Part shown: in pieces, positions 8,531 to 14,197 of the stretch
How positions within the stretch are numbered: position 1 is the stretch's first letter
Layout of the letters: the number at the start of each line of letters is the position of its first letter
NCBI GenBank assembly: GCA_031259795.1
Contig: JAIRLA010000227.1
Coordinates: 1-14,197, forward strand
Reading direction: 5' to 3'
Source: Azoarcus sp.
GTDB taxonomy: Bacteria > Pseudomonadota > Gammaproteobacteria > Burkholderiales > Rhodocyclaceae
Length of the DNA: 14,197 nucleotides
Notes under the pieces: model-generated
The model's database searches: none
Seen by the model: the letters and a program-made list of their open reading frames with translations, nothing else
What the model was told of the DNA's origin: nothing
Position numbers and translations under genes: made by a program

Positions 8531-8565
8531 GCCGCGGCGCGGAAAACGGGAATCCGCGCCGCGGC
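8531..8565. repeat. perfect 13-bp G+C-rich inverted repeat
   Basis: GCCGCGGCGCGGA (8531-8543) and its exact reverse complement (8553-8565) flank a 9-base loop. It lies upstream of both divergent promoters, so it is not obviously in any known transcript. Only AATTT follows on the plus strand. Confidence 0.85.
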
Positions 8566-8731
8566 AATTTGCATGGCATTGATGGAACATGGGAGAATCC
8601 GGCGAGTTCGCCGTGTCGCGGGAGCGGCAAGGGGGATGAACGCTCCATGACTACCCGCGCTACATGTTCTTCCGGTCTTTACGGCCCGCACGCCGGATGC
8701 CGATGTTCTCACAGTCGGGCGCGGTTCATTG

Positions 8732-8759
8732 TTGCCGCGCCCGCGCCGGTTGGTATGAT
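8732..8759 (+). promoter_or_regulatory. likely extended -10 promoter for the PP2C gene
   Basis: TTGCCG (8732-8737) and TATGAT (8754-8759) are 16 bases apart. The -10 matches consensus at five of six and is preceded by TGG, an extended -10. Transcription would begin near 8766, shortly before ATG 8794, which supports that start over upstream ATGs. Confidence 0.5.
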
Positions 8760-8793
8760 CGTGGTTCCGTTCAAATCTTGTACCGTTTTCTTC

Positions 8794-9546
8794 ATGCGCG
8801 TTACAGTCGAAACCAGCGCCGCCCGCCATACAGGTGATCGCAAAGAACAGCAGGATCGCGTGACCGTCCTGACACACCCGTCGCATCCCGGCGCCTTGCT
8901 CATCGCGCTGGCCGATGGCATGGGCGGGCACAGCGGCGGAGCGATGGCCGCCGAGCAGGTCATTTTGTCGGCGCGGCAGAATTTCGAATCCTTCACCCCG
9001 GCCACCGAACAGCCTGGACAATTGCTCGATTCCGTGGTTCGAGACGCGCATTCGGCCATTCGCCTGAGCCGGTTCACCAGCGAGCAGGACCCCCACAGCA
9101 CGATCGTGGTGTTCTTGCTCTACCGGGGAAAGGCGTACTGGGCGCATTGCGGCGATTCGCGCCTGTATCATTTCCGGGCGGGCAAGACGCTTTTGCGCAC
9201 TCGGGATCACTCGTTGGTGGGGGAGTTGCAGCGCCGGGGGAGCCTGTCCGAGAAGGAAGCGCTGCGCCATCCGCAACGCAACGTGCTGATTACGTGCCTG
9301 GGCAGCGACCGCGCTCCGCACATCGAGCACGGCGCTTGCGAGCACGTGAGGGCGGGGGATGACTTCCTGATCTGTTCGGATGGGCTGTGGCATTACTTTG
9401 GCAATGACGAACTGGCCGGCGTGCTCGCCAATCAGCCCGCCGCCCAGGCCGCGCAATGCCTGCTCGAACTGGCGCGCACGCGCGCCAACGGACATGGGGA
9501 CAATCTTTCGCTTGCCGTCGTCAAATTCGTTCCCGCCCGGGACTGA
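8794..9546 (+). CDS. PP2C-family serine/threonine protein phosphatase
   Basis: Predicted soluble Mg/Mn-dependent protein phosphatase of 250 residues. The PP2C metal-site motifs appear in order: GDRKEQQDR with Asp21 (14-22), ADGMGGHSGG with Asp41 (40-49), GDSRLY (120-125), SDGLW with Asp195-type position (195-199) and GDNLSL with Asp236 (235-240). The single-domain length matches stand-alone bacterial Stp/PppA-like enzymes. No membrane anchor or sensory domain is seen. Such proteins usually reverse Hanks-type kinase phosphorylation, but no kinase lies in the window, so the substrate is unknown. ATG 8794 lacks a ribosome site but fits the family N-terminus and the promoter. ATG 8647, behind AGGGGG, is the alternative. 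The stop lies 16 bases from the convergent bamD stop. Confidence 0.9.
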   Translation: MRVTVETSAARHTGDRKEQQDRVTVLTHPSHPGALLIALADGMGGHSGGAMAAEQVILSARQNFESFTPATEQPGQLLDSVVRDAHSAIRLSRFTSEQDPHSTIVVFLLYRGKAYWAHCGDSRLYHFRAGKTLLRTRDHSLVGELQRRGSLSEKEALRHPQRNVLITCLGSDRAPHIEHGACEHVRAGDDFLICSDGLWHYFGNDELAGVLANQPAAQAAQCLLELARTRANGHGDNLSLAVVKFVPARD

Positions 9547-9572
9547 CTCATTCCCGGCTGACTCATTCCCAG
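9543..9572. repeat. 15-bp tandem duplication at the convergent PP2C/bamD ends
   Basis: CTGACTCATTCCCGG (9543-9557) is followed at once by CTGACTCATTCCCAG (9558-9572), one mismatch. The first copy contains the phosphatase stop (9544-9546). The second contains the bamD stop on the other strand (9563-9565), and the first repeats that stop downstream in the same frame. Confidence 0.9.
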
Positions 9573-10381
9573 AGTTGCCACCATGGACGCCCGTCGCCGG
9601 GGCCGCCGGAAAAATACGGGCTTTCGGGGAAATTCCGCCGCAGCACGCGGTCGGCGTCATCGCGCAGATCGGCAAGGCCGAGTTTGTCGTAGCTCTTGAC
9701 CATCAGGAAAAGGGCCTCCTCGTTGGCCGGGGCGTTCGGGTACAGGGTGATCGCCGTCTGGGAGCGGTTGATGGCGGCGATGTAGGCGCCGCGCCGGTAG
9801 TAATAGCGGGCGACGTGCACTTCGTGGAAGGCGAGCGAATTCACCAGATATTGCATGCGCAGGCGGGAATCCTCGGCGTATTTGCTGTCGGGAAAACGCT
9901 CGACGAGTTCGCGGAACGTGTCGAACGCCTCGCGCGCGGCGCGCGGATCGCGCTGGGAAAGATCCTTGTTGACCACGCCGCCCAGAATGCCGAGGTCTTC
10001 GTTGAAATTGACCAGACCTTTCAGGTAATAGGCATAATCGACATTCTGGTGATTGGGATGCAGCCTGATGAAGCGCTCGGCGGCGAGAATCGCCAGCTCC
10101 GGCTCGCCCGATTTGTAATGAGCATAGGCGGTCTCGAGCTGCGCCTGCTGGGCGAAACGGCCATAGGGATAACGCGATTCGAGCTTCTCGAACAACTTGA
10201 TCGCCTGATCGTAACCGCCCTCGGTCATCAGCAGCTTGGCTTCGGAATAGAACTTCTGGGGGTTCCAGCCCGCGGTTTCGTCTTCGGGCAGGCTGCTGCA
10301 ACCGCCAAGCGCCAAGGCGGCGATCAGCACGACATTCCGGGCCGCGTTTCCCGCTACACTCTCAAAGGTGAATCTGGTCAT
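9563..10381 (-). CDS. bamD: outer membrane assembly lipoprotein BamD
   Basis: BamD (older names ComL, YfiO) is the essential lipoprotein partner of BamA in the BAM complex, which inserts beta-barrel proteins into the outer membrane from the periplasmic face. From ATG 10381 the product is 272 residues. A hydrophobic signal segment (17-26) ends in the lipobox LGGC with the lipidated Cys28. The mature part is made of TPR-like helices. Family segments include KLLMTEGGYDQAIKLFEKLESRYPYGRFAQQAQLE (49-83), AYYLKGLVNF (117-126), DPRAAREAFDTFRELVERFPDSKYAEDSRLRM (145-176) and VARYYYRRGAY (190-200). A GTG at 10390 could add three residues. It is divergent from rluD, as in E. coli. Confidence 0.96.
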   Translation of the reverse strand: MTRFTFESVAGNAARNVVLIAALALGGCSSLPEDETAGWNPQKFYSEAKLLMTEGGYDQAIKLFEKLESRYPYGRFAQQAQLETAYAHYKSGEPELAILAAERFIRLHPNHQNVDYAYYLKGLVNFNEDLGILGGVVNKDLSQRDPRAAREAFDTFRELVERFPDSKYAEDSRLRMQYLVNSLAFHEVHVARYYYRRGAYIAAINRSQTAITLYPNAPANEEALFLMVKSYDKLGLADLRDDADRVLRRNFPESPYFSGGPGDGRPWWQLWE

Positions 10382-10410
10382 CGAAAACACTCGCTTGAAT
10401 GAACCGACGG

Positions 10411-10416
10411 ATTATA
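10411..10416 (-). promoter_or_regulatory. consensus -10 element for bamD
   Basis: A perfect TATAAT is read on the minus strand (plus-strand attata, 10411-10416). It would give a start near 10404 and a leader of about 23 bases before the bamD ATG. No good -35 hexamer lies 16-18 bases further up, so an activator or weak -35 may be involved. Confidence 0.5.
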
Positions 10417-10430
10417 GCCCGGACGGAAGG

Positions 10431-11411
10431 ATGCATTCCGCTGGAGTTGCGTCATCCGTGACCGGCGTGATTCCACCGGAGTGCGCCGGCCTGCGTCTGG
10501 ACCAGGCGCTGGCCCGGCTGTTTCCCGGGTATTCCCGCAGCCGCCTGCAAAGCTGGTTGCGCGAGGGGCGCATCCGCGTCGACGGGCGTTCGCCCGAAGC
10601 GCGCGCCCGGATATGGGGGGGCGAACGGCTGGAAATGGACGCCGCGCCGCCGCAACCCATGGAACTGGCGGGCGCGGCCGAAGACATCGCGCTTTCCATC
10701 GTGTTCGAGGACGAAGACCTGCTGGTGATCGACAAGCCCGCCGGACTGGTCGTCCACCCGGGCAACGGCAACTGGAGCGGCACCCTGATGAACGCGCTTC
10801 TCCACCATGCGCCGTCGCTTGCCGGCGTGCCGCGCGCCGGCATCGTACATCGCCTGGACAAGGACACCAGTGGACTGCTCGCCGTGGCGAAAACGCTGGC
10901 GGCGCAAACACACCTGATCCGGCAATTGCAGGCCCGCACGGTCGGACGCCACTATCTGGCGCTGGTACACGGCGCGCTTGTCCGCGACGGCGAGATCGAC
11001 GCGCCGATTGCCCGCCATCCGGGGCAACGCACCAAAATGGCCGTGGTCGAGGGCGGACGGCCCGCGCTCACCCGCTACACGGTACGCGAACGCCTGGAAA
11101 CGCTCACCTTGCTCGAATGCCGGCTGGCGACCGGGCGCACCCACCAGATTCGCGTCCACATGGCGCATCTGGGCCATCCCCTCGCCGGCGATCCGGTTTA
11201 TGGACCGCGGCGCGCGCCGGAAGCGGCGCTGGCCGGGCTCGCGCGCCAGGCCCTCCACGCCTTCCGCCTGAAACTGATACACCCGGCGAGCGGCGAAGCC
11301 ATGGCGTGGTTCGCGCCGCCGCCGGCGGATCTGGCCGCCTTGCTGCGCGCGCTCGGCAGCCGCGCCGATGAAGAAATCGCCGCGTGGGCCATGGAAGGCG
11401 GACAAGAATGA
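10431..11411 (+). CDS. rluD: 23S rRNA pseudouridine synthase RluD
   Basis: RluD converts three uridines of 23S rRNA helix 69 (E. coli 1911/1915/1917) to pseudouridine. From ATG 10431 the product has 326 residues, as usual. An S4 RNA-binding domain (about 20-72: GLRLDQALARLFPGYSRSRLQSWLREGRIRVDG) precedes the RluA-type catalytic domain. The catalytic domain has VIDKPAGLVVHPG (99-111), the catalytic-Asp motif HRLDKDTSGLL (140-150, Asp143) and GRTHQIRVHMAHLGHPLAGDPVYG (235-258). A GTG at 10368 would extend it by 21 residues, but across the bamD start and promoter, so I reject it. GGAAGG abuts the chosen ATG. The assignment rests on motifs and the bamD-rluD-pgeF neighbourhood; RluC is the main alternative. 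Confidence 0.93.
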   Translation: MHSAGVASSVTGVIPPECAGLRLDQALARLFPGYSRSRLQSWLREGRIRVDGRSPEARARIWGGERLEMDAAPPQPMELAGAAEDIALSIVFEDEDLLVIDKPAGLVVHPGNGNWSGTLMNALLHHAPSLAGVPRAGIVHRLDKDTSGLLAVAKTLAAQTHLIRQLQARTVGRHYLALVHGALVRDGEIDAPIARHPGQRTKMAVVEGGRPALTRYTVRERLETLTLLECRLATGRTHQIRVHMAHLGHPLAGDPVYGPRRAPEAALAGLARQALHAFRLKLIHPASGEAMAWFAPPPADLAALLRALGSRADEEIAAWAMEGGQE

Positions 11412-12169
11412 GCGGACAGGCGGCGTTGCCCCCGGCCTTTTTCATCGCGCCCGACTGGCCCGCCCCGTCCACGGTGCGGGCATTGCTGACCACCCGGCGC
11501 GGCGGCGTCGGCAAAGCGCCTTACGAAAGCTGCAACCTCGCCACGCACGTCGGCGACGATCCGGCGGCGGTGGCCGCCAATCGCGCCATCCTGCGGCGGC
11601 ATCTGCCCGCCGAACCCTTGTGGCTCGAACAAGTACATGGCGCCACAGTCGCCACGGCGGCGGGCAGCGACAATAGCGCGCCCCCGCGCGCCGACGCGTC
11701 CGTGGCGCGCGGGCGCGGCGAAGTCTGCGCCATCCTGACCGCCGATTGCCTGCCGGTGCTCCTGTGCGATGACACGGGCACGGTGGTCGCGGCGGCGCAC
11801 GCGGGCTGGCGCGGCCTGGCGGCGGGCGTGCTGGAAGCGGCGCTGGCGCGGATGGAAACCGCGCCCAAGCGGGTCATGGCCTGGATGGGGCCGGCGATCG
11901 GCCCGGCGGCATTCGAGGTCGGCGACGAAGTGCGGGCGGCCTTCCTGGAAACCGATACCGGCGCGGCGGCGGCCTTCAGGGCGGGCGCGGCGCGGGGAAA
12001 ATGGTTCGCCGATTTGTTCATGCTCGCCCGCCGGCGGCTGACGCGGGCGGGGGTGGAACGGGTCCATGGCGGCGGCGTGTGCAGCTTCAGCGCGCGCGAA
12101 CAATTCTTTTCCTATCGCCGCGAAGGGACGACGGGACGCTTCGCATCGCTGATCTGGCTCGACGAATAA
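11408..12169 (+). CDS. pgeF: peptidoglycan editing factor PgeF (YfiH, multicopper-oxidase-like fold)
   Basis: PgeF is a zinc-dependent cytosolic amidase/editing enzyme. In E. coli it removes L-Ser-containing mistakes from UDP-MurNAc precursors; related proteins act on purine nucleosides. The 253-residue product shows TTRRGGVGKAPYESCNLATHVGDDPAAVAANR (28-59), a family hallmark. The metal-site residues are His77 (LEQVHG), Cys114 (TADCLPVLL) and His131 (AAHAGWRGL). MGPAIGP (160-166), FEVGDEV (169-175) and CSFS...FFSYRREG (225-240) complete the family pattern. ATG 11408 overlaps the rluD stop (ATGA, 11408-11411), so it is translated by coupling behind rluD, as yfiH is in E. coli. An ATG at 11384 would add eight residues inside rluD. 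Confidence 0.94.
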   Translation: MSGQAALPPAFFIAPDWPAPSTVRALLTTRRGGVGKAPYESCNLATHVGDDPAAVAANRAILRRHLPAEPLWLEQVHGATVATAAGSDNSAPPRADASVARGRGEVCAILTADCLPVLLCDDTGTVVAAAHAGWRGLAAGVLEAALARMETAPKRVMAWMGPAIGPAAFEVGDEVRAAFLETDTGAAAAFRAGAARGKWFADLFMLARRRLTRAGVERVHGGGVCSFSAREQFFSYRREGTTGRFASLIWLDE

Positions 12170-12181
12170 GGGATTGCACTA

Positions 12182-12210
12182 TTGATTGCAGCCGAAATCG
12201 GCTTTATCTT
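12182..12210 (+). promoter_or_regulatory. likely phaC promoter with a palindrome in its spacer
   Basis: TTGATT (12182-12187) and TATCTT (12205-12210) are 17 bases apart, each four of six to sigma70 consensus. Transcription would start near 12217, about 70 bases before the phaC ATG. The perfect inverted repeat AGCCGAAATCGGCT (12190-12203) fills the spacer and could be a repressor operator. It could also act as a weak terminator stem for pgeF, since TTATCTT follows it. Confidence 0.45.
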
Positions 12211-12287
12211 GGCGAACGATAAACAAACGATATGCGCGGATGACGGAAACTGCCGTTGTCCGGCTTCAATGGAGAACGGAGGAAAAA

Positions 12288-14036
12288 ATGTCCGACGATA
12301 CAGGCAGTAAACAACAAGCCGACGCCATCACGCAGGCCATGATGCAGGCCGGGCAAGCAATGGCGCAGAGTTTTTTCAATGCGCTGACGCAACAACAGGT
12401 GGCCATGCAGGATTCCTCGGGACAGGCGGCCGCGGCCGTGCCCTTGCCCGAGGCCGAAGCGTTCGGGCGCTTGCAGCAAGAATTCGCCGCCCGCCACGCC
12501 GCCCTGTGGTCGTCGGTGGTGGGGCGCAAGCCGGGAGAAACGCAACCCCCGGTCATCGCCCCCGATCCCGGCGACAAACGCTTCAGTGCGCAGGCCTGGA
12601 CAGAGAGTCCGCTGTTCGACTACCTGCGGCAAGCCTATCTCATCAATTCCAGCTTCCTGCGCCAGGTTGCCGACAACACCCCGCTCGCCGACGGACGCGC
12701 CAAGTCCCGCCTGCAATTCCTGACCCGGCAATACATCGACGCCCTGTCGCCGAGCAATTTCGCCGCCACCAACCCGGAATTCATCAGCACCGCCCTCGAA
12801 ACCAAGGGCGAAAGCATCACGCGCGGCATCCAGAACCTGCTCGGCGATCTCGAAAAAGGGCGGGTGTCAATGACCGACGAAAGCGCCTTCGAGGTCGGGC
12901 GCAACCTCGCCATCACCCCGGGCGCGGTGGTCTACGAAAACGACCTGATCCAGCTCATCCAATACGCGCCGCTCACCGACAAGGCGTTCCAGACGCCGCT
13001 CCTGATCGTGCCGCCGTGCATCAACAAATACTACATCCTCGACCTGCAACCGGAAAACTCCTTCGTACGCTACATCATCGGGCAGGGCCACACCGTGTTC
13101 CTGGTCTCGTGGAAAAACGCGGGCCCCGCCGAATCCGGCAAGACCTGGAACGACTACGTCGAACAGGGGCCGCTCGCCGCGCTGGATGTCGTGCGCGAAA
13201 TCACCAAGGTCAAAAAGCCCAACGTGCTCGGCTTCTGCGTCGGCGGCACGATCCTCGCCACGGCGCTGGCGGTATTGCGCGCCCGCGGCGAAGACCCGGT
13301 CGCCAGCGTGACCTTCCTCACGACACTGCTCGACTTCTCCGACACCGGCGAAATCGGTTGTCTCGTCGACGAAGCGAGCGTGAGCGCGCGCGAAGCCGCC
13401 ATCGGCAAGGGCGGGCTGCTGCAAGGGCAAGAACTTGCCAACGTCTTCTCCTTCCTGCGCGCCAACGACCTCGTCTGGCAATACGTCGTCGGCAACTACC
13501 TCAAGGGCGGCACGCCCAAGGCATTCGACCTGCTCTACTGGAACTCGGACGCCACCAACCTGCCGGGTCCCTTCCTGGCCTGGTACCTGCGCAACACCTA
13601 TCTCGAAAACAACCTGCGCCTGCCCGGACGGCTGACCGTCCTGGGAGAGAAAGTCGACCTGGGCAAGATCGGCGTCCCCGCCTACTTCTTCGCGGCGCGC
13701 GAAGATCACATCGTACCGTGGCAAACCTCCTACCTGGGGCGCGCCCTGGTTGGCGGCGACACCACCTTCGTGCTGGGCGCGAGCGGCCACATCGCCGGCA
13801 CCATCAACCCGGTATCGAAAAACCGGCGCAGCTACTGGACGGGCGCGCACGCGGCTACCTCGCCGGAGGAATGGCTGGAGAAAGCGGACGAACATCCGGG
13901 CAGCTGGTGGGCGCACTGGATCGAATGGCTGGCGCCGTTCAGTGGCCGCAAGATCGCCGCGCGCGGACGGCTCGGCAGCGCGAAATACGAAGCCATCGAA
14001 CCCGCGCCCGGACGTTATGTGAAAGCGCGGGCCTGA
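12288..14036 (+). CDS. phaC: class I poly(3-hydroxyalkanoate) synthase
   Basis: PhaC polymerises (R)-3-hydroxyacyl-CoA into polyester storage granules and sits on the granule surface. From ATG 12288 (GGAGG five bases upstream) the product has 582 residues, typical of single-subunit class I enzymes. The N-terminal part (1-95) is variable and glutamine/alanine-rich. The catalytic alpha/beta-hydrolase domain follows: PLLIVPPCINKYYILDL (237-253), the lipase-like box GFCVGG with nucleophile Cys317 (315-320), Asp473 in REDHIVPW and His501 in GASGHIAG. These spacings match the Cupriavidus necator triad (Cys319, Asp480, His508). An in-frame ATG at 12240 would add 16 residues but lacks a good ribosome site. 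No phaA, phaB, phaR or phasin gene is adjacent within the window, so monomer supply and control lie elsewhere. Confidence 0.97.
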   Translation: MSDDTGSKQQADAITQAMMQAGQAMAQSFFNALTQQQVAMQDSSGQAAAAVPLPEAEAFGRLQQEFAARHAALWSSVVGRKPGETQPPVIAPDPGDKRFSAQAWTESPLFDYLRQAYLINSSFLRQVADNTPLADGRAKSRLQFLTRQYIDALSPSNFAATNPEFISTALETKGESITRGIQNLLGDLEKGRVSMTDESAFEVGRNLAITPGAVVYENDLIQLIQYAPLTDKAFQTPLLIVPPCINKYYILDLQPENSFVRYIIGQGHTVFLVSWKNAGPAESGKTWNDYVEQGPLAALDVVREITKVKKPNVLGFCVGGTILATALAVLRARGEDPVASVTFLTTLLDFSDTGEIGCLVDEASVSAREAAIGKGGLLQGQELANVFSFLRANDLVWQYVVGNYLKGGTPKAFDLLYWNSDATNLPGPFLAWYLRNTYLENNLRLPGRLTVLGEKVDLGKIGVPAYFFAAREDHIVPWQTSYLGRALVGGDTTFVLGASGHIAGTINPVSKNRRSYWTGAHAATSPEEWLEKADEHPGSWWAHWIEWLAPFSGRKIAARGRLGSAKYEAIEPAPGRYVKARA

Positions 14037-14055
14037 GGGGCGGGGATCAGACAGT

Positions 14056-14076
14056 CAGCGGCGCGAAGCGCCGCTG
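14056..14076. terminator. bidirectional hairpin between phaC and rpsT
   Basis: CAGCGGCGC (14056-14064) and GCGCCGCTG (14068-14076) form a perfect 9-bp stem with a GAA loop (TTC on the minus strand). It sits 20 bases after the phaC stop and 9 bases beyond the rpsT stop, so it can serve both convergent genes. Neither side has a good T tract. Confidence 0.65.
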
Positions 14077-14085
14077 TTCCCGGCG

Positions 14086-14197
14086 TCAGGCCGTCATTGC
14101 CTTGATTGCCGCCGACAAGCGGCTCTTGTGCCGGGCGGCCTTGTTCTTGTGGATGATCTTCTTGTCGGCGATGCTGTCGATGACGCTTGTCGAACTG
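14086..14197 (-). CDS. rpsT: 30S ribosomal protein S20, C-terminal part
   Basis: S20 is a basic primary 16S rRNA-binding protein of the small subunit. Only the last 36 codons plus one base lie in the window; the start is beyond base 14197. The minus-strand translation reads [20 protein letters not shown] followed by [12 protein letters not shown] and TGA at 14086-14088. The motif [14 protein letters not shown] is the hallmark of the S20 C-terminus. The gene converges with phaC across a strong hairpin. Confidence 0.93.
   Translation of the reverse strand, partial: SSTSVIDSIADKKIIHKNKAARHKSRLSAAIKAMTA

Larger units (their letters stand above)
8426..8793. other. divergent control region between rplU and the PP2C gene
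   Basis: This 368-base stretch has no supported gene. It contains the rplU promoter (minus), a G+C-rich 13-bp inverted repeat (8531-8565) and a likely promoter for the phosphatase gene (8732-8759). In-frame ATGs at 8569 and 8647 would extend the phosphatase upstream, but the residues they add are not protein-like or conserved-looking. Confidence 0.6.

Noticed and set aside
8647..8793. Upstream start for the PP2C gene at ATG 8647 (AGGGGG upstream)
   Set aside because: The extra 49 residues are cysteine/arginine-rich and unlike the family, and the likely promoter lies inside them. It is kept only as an alternative.
10368..10430. GTG start for rluD at 10368
   Set aside because: It would overlap the bamD start codon and promoter on the other strand and add residues not seen in RluD.

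Overview
The window is a G+C-rich piece of a Gram-negative chromosome, most likely a betaproteobacterium (my inference; the order cannot be fixed by eye). The evidence is the bamD / rluD-pgeF divergent arrangement, the rplU-rpmA-obgE-proB run, an outer-membrane assembly lipoprotein, a class I polyhydroxyalkanoate synthase and an MEP-pathway ispD-ispF pair. Nearly everything is core housekeeping. I see no phage, insertion sequence, CRISPR array, tRNA or rRNA.

Layout: ispD and ispF (+, 8-1230) overlap by four bases and supply two steps of isoprenoid precursor synthesis. Converging on them is a very long multi-module glycosyltransferase (-, 1315-4311). Then comes about 1 kb of visibly lower G+C DNA (4312-5336). 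It holds a near-perfect long hairpin and two small, unrecognised, translationally coupled reading frames (-, 4676-5148). This is the only accessory-looking stretch. Next is a minus-strand run read from 8425 down to 5337: rplU, rpmA, a terminator, obgE and proB. It has a clear sigma70-type promoter at 8462-8490.

Divergent from rplU is a PP2C-type protein phosphatase (+, 8794-9546), which converges with bamD (-, 9563-10381). Divergent from bamD are rluD and pgeF (+, overlapping by ATGA), in the same arrangement as E. coli yfiO-rluD-yfiH. A class I phaC (+, 12288-14036) follows with its own promoter. The window ends in the C-terminal end of rpsT (-, partial), behind a strong convergent hairpin.

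I did not find a convincing new multi-gene system. The most interesting items are: the coupled small ORFs with atypical codons at 4676-5148; the 14-bp-stem hairpin upstream of the glycosyltransferase; two independent 15-bp tandem duplications, each exactly spanning a gene boundary (718-747 and 9543-9572); a repeat-derived C-terminal tail on ProB; and a palindrome lying between the -35 and -10 of the likely phaC promoter.
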